Shown here in pieces: positions 1-10,439 of a stretch of 64,000 bases of DNA. A model generated the notes under the pieces. That model did not search any database and was not told the DNA's origin. It worked only from the letters and a program-made list of their open reading frames with translations. This stretch comes from Undaria pinnatifida (taxonomy: Eukaryota; Sar; Phaeophyceae; Laminariales; Alariaceae): the NCBI GenBank assembly GCA_012845835.1, contig JABAKD010000030.1:8593805-8657804 (forward strand). Reading direction: 5' to 3'. Made by a program: the position numbers and the translations under genes. Numbering within the stretch: the first letter of the stretch is position 1; each line of letters opens with the position of its first letter.

Positions 1-553
1 GATCGACAAGGAAGCGATTGGTTAGATTTAACAAGTAGTTATGAAGGATAGAATACAGCAGCTTGTTGGTTTAGAGTTTACGGATGCCTCGCCCAAGTGA
101 GCAGAGCGGATCAGGTCAAGGGTCGTACAACAGCAGCGTCGTATAGCAACAGCGTTGGACAGCGATCGAGGTAGAAGGAAGCACTGTCGGTCAGCCATAG
201 AAGTAGGAGCAGCAAGGGTTGAAGCACGCTAGATGAACAGCAGAAGAATAAGGGCCGTCGAGAGAGGAGATTGAGGGAACGGCAGTTTGTGTGTCAAGTT
301 TGGTTTGTTTTGGTTTTCAGAAGGGCAACCACGAGCGATTTAATAAGAGAACACACAAGCAAAGCAAAAGACTACCTGTATCAATGACAGGAATGATTCG
401 TATCATCATCGTGCTAACGACGTCGAACTTGAGAAGAGATGACGGATGTTTTTGTACTATCCATGCGACTAGCGAGAGGCTGACGTGTGCTTCGTTAGAG
501 TGATGAAGGCATCCCAGGGGAAACTGCGTTCACCCTAAAGTAGAGGTGTAGGA
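1..553. other. No gene recognised
   Basis: This stretch has short open frames on both strands, but none shows a family motif or convincing splice signals. It contains a loose cluster of CAGCAG/CAACAG-type words near 125-220. It may be the decayed upstream part of the recombinase-bearing element whose C-terminal end is recognisable just downstream. Confidence 0.4.
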
Positions 554-730
554 GGGTTGCCCGACCACTTCACGATGCACTCGTTTAGAGTAGGCGGATC
601 GCTTAGCAAGTCGCTCGCAGGTACAGCGGTAGACGAGATCATGAAGATCGGAGGATGGAAGACCGAGCGCGTCGCGCGGTATTACATTGGACCAACTACC
701 AGCGCGGGGGCGATTTCAGAGGGGAAAGGA
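554..730 (+). pseudogene. Tyrosine recombinase C-terminal fragment (DIRS/Crypton-like mobile element relic)
   Basis: The translated piece carries the last third of a tyrosine recombinase catalytic domain. It has an HSFR motif (the HxxR box), a GWK triplet where the family has its second His/Trp, and an ARYYIG segment whose Tyr sits where the nucleophile is expected. Such enzymes move DIRS, Ngaro and Crypton elements in eukaryotes. The first catalytic Arg and the N-terminal domain are not present in any frame upstream, and the open frame runs on past the domain into unrelated sequence, so I read it as a relic. It could instead be a last exon of a spliced element gene. The class of parent element cannot be decided from this piece. 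Confidence 0.6.
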
Positions 731-953
731 AAACGCGACGGGGGTTCTCAGCGGGAGCGGGACAATAGCTACGCGATAGCCATAAACTTCCCTTTGTCCC
801 AAGCTTTTCAGGGCGATCTTGCCGCGTGTAAGCAACGGTAACCGAGATATACCGTAAGTATGGGTGAGATGAGGCACGACCTAGGCCTAGCCCAAAAGTC
901 CCCATTGATCACAGACAACGGCACAAGAAAGTACGGGTAGGATCACGGGCGGG

Positions 954-1016
954 GGCAGGAGGCCTCATCTAATCCAATACTTCCATTTAATGACAGGCGA
1001 AGGAGCAGAAGAATAC
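954..1016 (+). repeat. 63-bp direct repeat, copy 1
   Basis: This copy (GGCAGGAGGCCTCATCTAAT and on) recurs about 1.05 kb downstream at 2000-2062 with only a few changes. The pair lies just downstream of the tyrosine recombinase relic. Split direct repeats are known in DIRS-like elements, but no further structure was found to prove the link. Confidence 0.8.
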
Positions 1017-1261
1017 TGCAGTAAGATCGGAGAGCAAATAAAATCGAATCAGACATGCTTCCATGATTTGAGATCCGATAATAAAAGGAGTATGATATCG
1101 CCCTTCTGACGCATTGTTTTTTCTTTTTATTTCTCCTTTTTGTTTTCACAGGACCAAAAGCGAGAAAAATTGAGGGGACGATACATTATCTGATTTACTC
1201 ATTATCTCTCTTTACTCACTGATTGTACGACTTACCCCAGGATATACATGATAAACTGATG

Positions 1262-1640
1262 TATTATTTCCAAAACCGTCACATTTATCCCCTCAAAATA
1301 ATGTATAGTTTCCAGGCACATATTGAACTGCCCCACACGCCCCTCCCCCCCCCTCCCCCCGCCCCCAATAATATACTGGTGCCAAAACCGTCAGATTTAT
1401 CCCCTCGAAAGGATTTATAGCTTACATGCACAAATTGCCCCCTTCCCCCCACCCCCACCCCCCTCCAAACCCGCTCGCTTTTGATCAAAACCAGGCCCCC
1501 ACGTCCTTCAAAACTCCGCCCCACCCCCCTCACCGGTTATTCGACTTACAAGATTCACTTGATAAAAGGATACATTTCCCTTCACAGCTGTCAGATTTTG
1601 TCCCCCTCAGAAACGGGTTTTATAGTTTCCGCGCACAGAC
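1262..1640 (+). repeat. C-rich degenerate tandem repeat, about three units
   Basis: Each unit has an AAAACCGTCASATTTATCCCC core, then a TATAGTTTCC or TATAGCTTAC stretch and a C-homopolymer tract. Cores start near 1273 and 1384, with a more diverged one near 1588. The open frames through this block are only low-complexity Pro or Gly runs, so it is not coding. Confidence 0.7.
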
Positions 1641-1704
1641 TGACTAAAATCATCCTGTTGACCCTGATAGCTACACTGTAGTTGTAAGGGGAGTCGCCGA
1701 CCTA

Positions 1705-1855
1705 TATCCTTAATGAGGACACACAACTCGTAATGCGCGCGATCGGAGTATCACACACGGCTTGCAAAGATGAGTTTCGACGAAATCTTCGATCTCACAG
1801 CTGGAGTGTACTTTCATTTTTTATAATTATCTGACATCCCCTCCCACCCAGCTAT
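1705..1855 (+). repeat. Dispersed repeat family R1, copy 1
   Basis: R1 is a short repeat with the core GCTTGCAAAGATGAG followed by TTCGACGAA, CTTCGATCTCACAGC and an AT-rich tail. Seven copies were seen in the window in both orientations. This copy and the one at 6775 also share an upstream piece containing CCTATATCCTTNATGAGGA. There is no coding capacity. The AT-rich end and short length suggest a non-autonomous element, but no terminal inverted repeats were found. Confidence 0.75.
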
Positions 1856-1860
1856 TAATA

Positions 1861-1886
1861 TAAAAAAAAAAAAAAAAAAAAAAAAA
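1861..1886 (+). repeat. Poly(A) tract of 26 bases
   Basis: An uninterrupted A run follows the AT-rich end of R1 copy 1 by a few bases. It could be the tail of a retroposed sequence or a plain homopolymer. No matching target duplication was found. Confidence 0.6.
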
Positions 1887-1999
1887 TTGTAGGCAAAAGG
1901 AGTTTCTTCAGGTACAACCTTTGCGAATAGGGATTTACGGTACCTCGGGATTGTGAGCTTAGTGTGGGCGTTTATCCCGGGTAAGGACCTCTTGCTTGC

Positions 2000-2062
2000 G
2001 GCAGGAGGCCTCATCTAATCCAATACTTACATTAAATGACAGGAGAAGGAGCAGAAGAATAC
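2000..2062 (+). repeat. 63-bp direct repeat, copy 2
   Basis: This is the second copy of the repeat at 954-1016, in the same orientation. The two copies enclose a C-rich tandem block and one copy of the short dispersed family R1. Confidence 0.8.
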
Positions 2063-3023
2063 AACACAGACAGTAAAGGTGTTCGCTGGGTAAAGTCCAA
2101 ACGTGCTTCATCCGCAGAAAAAACAAAGATACTCGTGATCTATCGTTGCTCGTGGGACAAAAAGTAGATCCTGTTGGGTAGCTTCAAGGTTTGCGGCGTC
2201 AGCCTTGCTTGTCTATCAGCAGAGCCCCTTAACGCGTGGGTCCAGGTGTTGGTCATTTAATGACAAAGAGCACGCCGGCAAAACAAAAAATGCGATCAGC
2301 ACACCAGAATATTATTAATAGCGGCAAAAAAGAACAAAACAGGAAAAAGAAAAGATGAACAAGAAAAAATAATTAAAGCTGGGAAAACCATTGGAAAGAA
2401 AGAGGGACACGCAAGCAAAAGATGCGACAACGATGTTACCGCGGGGCGATCCGAACATAAATCCTCAATTTGTACAAGTAGTGTCGACGCGGTCGATGCG
2501 CCGACGGCGGATGTTACGCGTACCGGTAGCAGCGTAAGACCTTTTTCATAACACTTGGTTGAACAAGTTGAAGAAGGCTTCGTAAAAAATACGCGGTAAG
2601 CAAAAATCGAGGATGGGGCTGTTGTCTGCGAGCACACATGTAGCGGTACGTATGCTATGTACGAGAAACATAACGGTTCCACTTTATTTACAATTTGTGA
2701 TACTACTGCTGTACATATGGGATGTAGACCTTCGGCGTCATTTACAAGCATGAACGTGACCCGCCAGGGCAATCGCAGCAACGAGCCATATATGCTGGTG
2801 GTAGCGCTCTCGCTGCAATAGTCGCTCGCACAGACCTGCGCTGTGGTGCGCTTGTACGCCTGTGAGCCGGCGCGTTGCAGCAACGAAAGCAGCGTAGAAC
2901 AGGGTCGTCGTGTAGGCATGTCGGCGGACGACCCAACCAAAGCACAAGACTCACACGGTAAAAAAAATGGACACGGAGAGGCAGGCACATTAGTCGTTTA
3001 ACTTGTTCAGCCTCACAACATAC

Positions 3024-3230
3024 CTTTGCGAGCGACGCGCCTAAGCACTCGGACGGTATCGCAAGGCAAGAGCACCAGACGCACTGGTCGCCCGTTCCCT
3101 CCTCAATCTGCGACCTGCAATCCTCCGCGGATTTCGCCGAAAGGCAGCTCGAGTCTCCCAGCACAGAGGCCGCGCGAAGCACAGCCACCGCAATAGTACC
3201 CAAGACCGCTCTCCTCGCAAGGCCATTCAT
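3024..3230 (-). CDS. First exon of a small secreted cysteine-rich protein
   Basis: The exon starts with ATG at 3230 and runs 69 codons to a good donor (AAAG|GTATGT) ending at 3024, phase 0. The N-terminus has two Arg and then a long Ala/Val/Leu-rich stretch, typical of a signal peptide with likely cleavage near Gly-Asp-Ser. The mature part carries six Cys in the order C, C, CVWC, C, C, with the cores DQCVWCSC and IPSEC. Small secreted or luminal proteins of algae and protists share such a C..CxWC..C pattern, but I cannot name the family. The downstream exon on the minus strand could not be fixed; in-frame sequence between 2990 and 2740 has several possible acceptors. The function is unknown. 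Confidence 0.45.
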
Positions 3231-4035
3231 GGTTCGAACTCTGTAAGACGTTGGCCGTTTCGAAGCCCCAGGGCGTTAGTTGCGAGGCATATAGGTGCCG
3301 TGCGTAGACCAACTGTGCGGGGATATTCCTAATATATCCCCGGGTTTTGTAAAGACTTCCGACCATCCAAGATAACCAACTCACAACACATCTCGTTTAT
3401 TATTTGTATCGTGTTGTGTGATCCTCTCATAGCGGTCATCTCACACCACCCGGAACGACACTCGCCCAGGGAGACAACCTCGAGAGTATGGCGTTGAGGA
3501 TGGACTCCGCTGTCCGCCACTCCCCAACTCATCACCGAACCGCGCTGCCGAAGCGCACCTCGCCACAAGAGCCCAAAACTGCTGTGAGTGTGGGTACGGC
3601 GGTACAAGCTATGATACCACCTTGAACATAAATATAAATGCTATTTGTCTTTAATAATAGTATAAATAGTTTATTATATTTTCGGACATATCAGTAGTAG
3701 TTACACAACGAATAGAGCATTCAGTACAAGTACGACGTACCCATACGTACGGTACCTCCGAGCACCACCTTGTCCCGAGGAGATGCCGTAGAGTGTATGC
3801 AACCAAGCTGTGGGGCGCTTTTGTATCGTGGAAACGATTTCCGCTTACAGGCGTGGTGCACCGGGTAAGTTAGGCTCGCGGGGGAGCGAGCCGATTAAGA
3901 AGCTCTCGAAGCCGGCTGAACCGCCATACAGCAGGTGAAAGATGTCGAGAGCCCACTACTCTAGATTTAGACCGCGGCAAATGTATGTAAGCGCACCACA
4001 ACGCGGCCGTCGCGTGTCGCCATTATTTTTTGGAG

Positions 4036-4042
4036 TATAAAA
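4036..4042 (+). promoter_or_regulatory. Candidate TATA box of the PHD-AP2-ELM2-SANT gene
   Basis: A TATAAAA heptamer lies about 325 bp before the proposed start codon at 4365. It is followed at 4095-4130 by a run of G-tracts. The assignment rests on motif and position only. Confidence 0.3.
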
Positions 4043-4094
4043 AGCGCGGTAGCAGATCATTCAGGCGGCTGGCGCCCAGCGGTGATATTTTTCC

Positions 4095-4130
4095 CCCCGG
4101 GGGCGGGGGCGGGGGTGGGGGGCGGGAGGG
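4095..4130 (+). other. G-tract cluster with quadruplex potential
   Basis: Five or more runs of at least three G are separated by one or two bases, directly downstream of the candidate TATA box. This could fold as a G-quadruplex in the coding strand of the presumed 5' leader. This is inference from base pattern. Confidence 0.5.
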
Positions 4131-4364
4131 GGTTCGCTGTTTTTAGTTATAGCTGCACGACCATAACTGCGACTGACCGAACGAAACCTATCTGAAGAAA
4201 ATGTATCCCCCCCGATGGCGGGAAGTATATAACTACTCCAAGGGAACCTATCCTGCGCCTTGGTAATAATTAATGTTGCTTCTTTCCACTTCTGACTTCG
4301 TACCTGCTTTACTATTTATGGTCCTAGTGCTCGGGCGTGGGTCCGCCGCCGCCCACGGAGATGC

Positions 4365-7300
4365 ATGGTATACCCACGCCGCGGGGCTGCTTGGATTGAA
4401 TATGACCCCGCCCCCGATTTGAATCGTAAGATCGAAGATCAAGGCAAGAAGAGCCTCTGGGCCACCACTGTGATCGTTGAACGCTTGGTGCCGCCCGCGT
4501 TTGAATGCTCCTCTTTTTTTATTTTGCATCCTTTTTCGCGACGGCAGTCCTCCGGCGGCTCGCGCAAGAAGAGCGAACAACTCAAGCCAAGGTAACCCCT
4601 AAAAAACCGGAAGCGGCAGCACCTCGTAGCAGATATTTATTCGTGGCCCCCTCTCTTTCCCCCCCCCCATAGCCCCCCCCCGCCCGTACTACCTATATAC
4701 ACTCTATTTTCGCGTTGCGTTCTTTCTTCTTCCATCAACAGGTGCGTCAGGCACCTGCCTCGTACAACAAACCGCCTCTCATCCCGCCCTCCCGTGATGA
4801 CTCGCCTCGCCCCATCCCTGACCCCCCCCCCCCCCCCCCCCTATAACCTACCCTCTATAATACCCGCGGCGTTCTTTCTTCTTTCTCCCAGCACCAGGTG
4901 CGTAAGGATCCTGCCTCGAACACCAACAAGCCGCCTCTCTTCCCCCCCCCCCCCCCCCCCTCCCGCCATGATGGCTCCCCTCACCCCCCCCGTCCCCAAC
5001 TTCCCCCGCGTGCTCCGTTCCATCATTGTTGGGATTCGGAGGTCTATGGTCGTTCGACTACATCTATGCATGAATTGACCCCTCCCCCCCCCCGCTGCCA
5101 TCTAGCTCTATACACGCAAGACCCTTCTTTCTCCCAGCAGCAACTGGTGCGTAAGACCTCTCTGTCTCGAACAACGAGCCGCCCTCACCCCCACCTCCCC
5201 ATGTTGCCTCCCGTCCTCCCGTCAACCCACCCCGCTTCCCCCCCCCCCCCCCGCTCGCATCCCCTCCCCCCTCCCCCTCTCTATTTACGCAAAACCTTTC
5301 TTTCTCCCAGCAGCAACAGGTGCGTAAGGCACCTACCTCGAACAACAAGTCTCCTCTCGCCGCGCCGCGTAGAAAGGGTGCCGAGGGCGGCGGTAACGGT
5401 GAAGCCTTCGCCGCCGGGGTAGGGGCCGGGGGGGGAGCCAGAGGCACCACTGGAGCAGCTTCTCGGAATGGGGATGTCGCTACCGGTAGGAGCGGGGGCA
5501 GGGGGAGCGGGGGCGGGGGGGGTGGGGGTGGAATTTACAGCGTCGCGAGGAAGAGGGTGCGGGTGGTGGACCCCAAGCTCGGGGAGTTTGTGGTGAGGTT
5601 GCAGCTCTACAAGGGAGGTAAGAGGAAGGAAGTCCGCTGGCATATGTTTGGGTTTGGGTTGGGTTGAAGTGCAGCAGCACGGATGGGTGGGTTAGGTTGG
5701 TGGGTGCCTCCGTGGGTTGAGTGGGTGGGGTTGGGTTGAGTGGGTGGGGTTGGTTTGAGTGCGTGGGTGAGGGTGGTTGGGTAGGTGGGTTGGGTCGACT
5801 AGCGCACACTATATTACATTATAGATTTTGGCGCTGCCGAGTGTTGTTGTTCTCACATTAACTCGCATAATCAAGTCCGTGGTCACAGGATGGGCTTCAG
5901 TCACTCTGGAGCTGAGGAATACCCGAGGGAAAAATAGACAAGCAAACCCAAAATTGTACACGCATATACCACACGAGTAGCTGAAGCAATTCATGCCTTC
6001 TCCAACAAAGATAAAAAAGAATGAAATCGGGAGTCAGCCTACGTACGTGCCAGGCCCATACTGGTACATATGTCTCAATACTCGAGTCTGAAAACTGACT
6101 GCATCGCATGCCATCCAAGGAGCCTAACCAATGTACAAATCCGATGAGAAAGGACCTAATAACGAGGAAGAATAAAAGAATGAGAGAAGTAAAAAACGAA
6201 CCAAGCAAAATAATACATGCCTGGTACATATTAAGTTACGTACACTCGCCAGCAGGGGAATGTAGCGAGGTAAGACCAGCTACACGTCGCTACGAAAGGA
6301 GACCAACAACAAAAACACGCGTCCGGCCTACGCCAGCAAAATGTATATTTGAAAAAAAAAAAAGCGCTCCAGCTGTGAGATCGTAGATGTCGTCGAAACT
6401 CGTCTTTGCAAGCTGTGTGTGATGCTCCGATCGATATATCACGCCGAGTCTGTAGGATGCCTCGCGCGGGAGGAGCGCAACCTGTACGAGTTGCGGGCCC
6501 TCCTTTTTTTTGTCAGGGGGGGGGCGACATGCAAAAAATAAATTTACCGGTATGTGTCATCCCATGGGTCCTGGTAGATAGATACACCTGATACTGCTGT
6601 AGCAACCTTCCGACCCCGCCAAAGGTTGAAAATCCTTTCAATGCCGTCGTTGCGCTCATTTAGAGTTGCCCTGGTTCCGTGTTGGTTGTTGCAACGTGGT
6701 ACCATACACCAGCAGTAGCACATATACTCGGAATTGTATACCTGTTGTATACCTGGTATATTGATATGTGCATGGCCCCTATATCCTTCATGAGGATACA
6801 CACCCAGTAATACGCGCGATCGGAGTATCACACACAGCTTGCAAAGATGAGCTTCGACGAAGTCTTCGATCTCACAGCCGGAGTGTATTTTTATTTTTTA
6901 TAATATTCGGTGGCAGAAATCCCCCCCCCCCCCCCCTCCATCAATGAATCGGGCCTAAAGTTGGCTCTTGTCGTAGCCGACCCCGCAAGTAGCAACGGGG
7001 GCAACAGGCAATGCGAACACGTGTCCTTGATATTTTAAGGCGGCTCGTACGGAGGGGACACTCGTTCAGGGGGAGGGGGGGGGGGTCGGATCGGTGCGAT
7101 GGATGCGCTATATGCGCCGGAAAGGCAGGCGGCTATGCCCCTTGCAGAGGCAGGCAGGCTGTTCAAAGACCAACGGACGTACGAGTAACTTTTTTCGATC
7201 CCCGTTTATCTCGATTCAAAGCGCGACAATTATATCTCTTGAAACCGTGCACTACGATAAGAGCTTGCAGCAGCACGATAATATGTCAGCATGCCACTAT

Positions 7301-10300
7301 TAACAGTAATACTATTAACTCTGCGCGTTTCGTGTTTCAGGTGTATGGTAGCTTCTAGCGTTGCAGTTCACACACCTCCTCCCCCTACCCAGAAAAAAAG
7401 GCTGCCGCGTGTAGCCCACTCTGTAATCTCTTCAAGAGTTTTTTCTCTGAATTTTTTTTTCCGACATGTTTTCCCCTTGGAAATCGTCCCAAAGAGTTTG
7501 TTACTGTAAATATTAGTCGTGGCCGAAATTGTAGTTTTGCGCGTTGTGTTTTGGACTTAGCTTGCAGTTGCGCTTGTTATTGTCGTCGTCTTCTCTGGCG
7601 AGCTTCAACAGCAGCAGCAGCAGCAGCAGCAGTCGTGAGTGTCTTTGGGGTTGTCGTATGATATGGGTTGCGGTTTCGGACGTTGTTACTCACAATATAT
7701 TTGGTCTGAACTCATCACGGCGGGCTAAGATTTGCAACAAGTTTGCAAGCCCGCCACTGGCGCATGGTACGTTCAGCCGATCAACCCCATCAACAAAGGT
7801 CATCCGCCCCGAGATTTTCCCAACGCCGACTCCTGTCAGTCTATCGGTCCATCATATCGTAGCAGGGTATACCGTCCTATCAGGAGTGTTTCAGAACATC
7901 CTATATACCAGGTACGGGTATTACGTACGAAGCGAGGTCAACTATTGATAGCCAGGGTTTGGAGCGAGGGGCATTCCGTGGTAGTATGGGGCTCGTTCAG
8001 GCAGCTGAGCGTGTGTGATGTCGCTCCTTCGCTCTCTCGGGACTCGACAGGGCGAAATGTGTCTAAAGCATATGACGATTACAGCATTGGCCACTCGAAA
8101 CAGGCCGGGCTGCTGGGGAAATAGATGGAATATGCTAGAGCTGTGAGTCGGCAGGATTTGACGGCTTATAACCAATCGGTAGTTGCCGTTAGCTAATTGA
8201 GTGGCTTTAGTCGGCATGTCGGCTAGCGAAGCCAGCTGATGGCCAGTCGACTTGCCGACTATAGTTAGGCGAAAGCGAGCCAAATCAGCGCCGCCCCGGC
8301 CAAGGAGGCCACGACCAAAAAACTGAAAACGCACTCCGCGATAAACAATTCTTTTTACGAGTATGGAAACCCAATAAGTCGGATAGTCGGCACCTACGGG
8401 AAATGACTAGCTGTTAGTCCGACTAGTAACTAGTTGATGACGTAAGTCATGCCGAAACATAGCTCTAGAATATGCCCGAAGTGTGACGGAAAGGGGTGTA
8501 CAACACGCGCGCAACAGTGCCGAAACTTGAGTTGATAAGAACGCAGTTAGTCGTCGATTTCTAGGTTCCTATACTTGATGGTGTCCCGAAAGGCTATCAC
8601 GAAGTCGGTTACGTTGCTTCGTCGATCGACCATCGACAAGCGAGGAACACAACCCGCGGAAGACTATTGTACTACGCCTTTTTACTTTGATAAAAGAGCT
8701 GATAATCGCACAGCAGCCGTCTGTGTAGTTCATACTTCGAAGTGTTGGTACACGTTAGGGACGGGTAGACTCTCCAGCTACGTATGTACGGTCCCTGTCC
8801 ACGAGTTTTCCAAAAAAACTAAATAAAGCGCAACCCTAGCCTAACCCCAACGCCAACCCCAACCCCAACCCTGACACACAGTATGTGAATGTTTTAAGAA
8901 GAGTGTTTTTTCGGGTACGTCCTCTGTTAATGGTTAATAGGGTACCTGGGTGTCAATCCTGGCTATGTTTGTCATACCCGCGTACATACCAGGGCGCATC
9001 CGGAGTATGCACTCGATGCATGCGAAACACACCCTTGGAAGGTTTAGAACGGAGTGAAAGGTGGAAACCCGTGGACGACGGTTCCTTGTGCGACGGTCCT
9101 TGTGTGTGCGCATAGCTGGAGAGCATGATCGTGCGTTCCCTACGTGTTTATGCAAAGACGCATGTGTAGACTAATGTGGCAGATTTGTGAGAAAGGAGGT
9201 CAAGGGTTCGCGGGTTAGTATTTAAAGTTTGTGTGGAGGCGCGGAGGCCAACCTAGGAGTATGCTGGGCGTGAAGCGGTATCGAGTCTTCTATCGCTTGC
9301 GGGACTGAGAGAAAAAAATTACGAGTTAAAACCATAATGCGGGCATTGATCACACGGGAGCAGCCCGGGCTAGAGGGGTACCTGGTAGGGTGTGTGTCCG
9401 CAGGGTAACGTAAGGGGCTATATACGAGACACGCGTGCAGGATAAAAGGATACTCGTCGTACGAGTACTGCTGCGCGCTCGTCCTCGTAATGAAAGGTTG
9501 ACACGATCGCCCTTCTGTTTCGCTCTGTCTGTATTCGCTGTTTTATTAATGATCCCGAAGGGTTGGTTTAGTGCTTGACCTTTTTTTAACCCAGGCGCAG
9601 CGAGCTAAACACAAACGGGGAGCTATCAGCCTTATTTTGATAAGAAGAGCGTGTACCTGGTAGCAGCAGCACGTAAAAGTATCAGCGTGCGTTTTCCCGC
9701 GTGTCGTACACCTCCGTACGTTGCACTCCGGACGAATCCTTTATTACCCCAGCACCCCCGGGCCGTTTTGTGAGGTCAATGGTGTTCGAGTTCAAGTCAT
9801 TTTTTGCCGAGTCTTCTACTGTTTTGAGGACCCCAAGGGAGTTCATACAGGGGGCGTGGTTGGGTATGGAATATGGGACGTGTATTCGAGAGAACGAGCG
9901 TGGTTGAAGTTAACTCGCTTAGCACTACACCCACGTTTTTGGGGACGAAGTGCTCACACATCGGACAGCTCAGTTCATGATCTATGAATAGATCAATAGA
10001 TCATCTGGATGCTATGTCTGTGGTTATGATAAGTTATCCGGGATGTGTGTACGTAGTACAGATCCAGCCCAGGAAATATATGCTAACTCATTCAGATCGT
10101 CCGGTGCTAGTTCATCTAGATCGTCCGGTGCTACTTCAGTCAGATCGTCATGTGCTAGGTCATTCAGATCGTCCGGCTCTCACTTGGCAATATGATCTAT
10201 AGGCCGTGCAGATCATTTTTGCCAGAGATATGTCTGCCCTGAGAGACACAGATCATGTACTTTGTAGATCATCAATAGGGACCTGATCTGTCCGATGTCG

Positions 10301-10404
10301 GACTGAGGAGGGTAACAAGGACATGGCGGGTGTTTACAGAAGCGGAGCATCCAGCAGAGCACGAGTATAGAAAGCTGGTTTGGTAGCCGGCTGGCAGGAA
10401 AAAC

Positions 10405-10439
<35 letters not shown>

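Noticed and set aside
2296-2988. A 230-codon minus-strand frame downstream of the cysteine-rich exon
   Set aside because: No motif or signal was recognised and its C-terminal part is random-looking hydrophobic sequence. It may contain the second exon of the secreted protein but cannot be called a gene as a whole.
4898-5422. A 174-codon Pro-rich frame in the C-rich block
   Set aside because: It crosses three repeat units and several C-homopolymers and ends out of frame with the exon. It is better explained as repeated intron ends.
5618-5667. Reading exon 3 straight on to the stop at 5665
   Set aside because: The sequence GGGAG|GTAAGAGG is a strong donor and its phase fits the PHD exon at 12185, whereas the read-through tail is a short GFGLG sequence leading into GGTTGG repeats.
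7730-7799. Possible AP2-like exon (PATGAWYVQPINPINKG) in intron 3
   Set aside because: The resemblance to the first half of an AP2 domain is weak, an in-frame stop lies just before it, no good donor follows, and including it would break the phase between exons 3 and 4.
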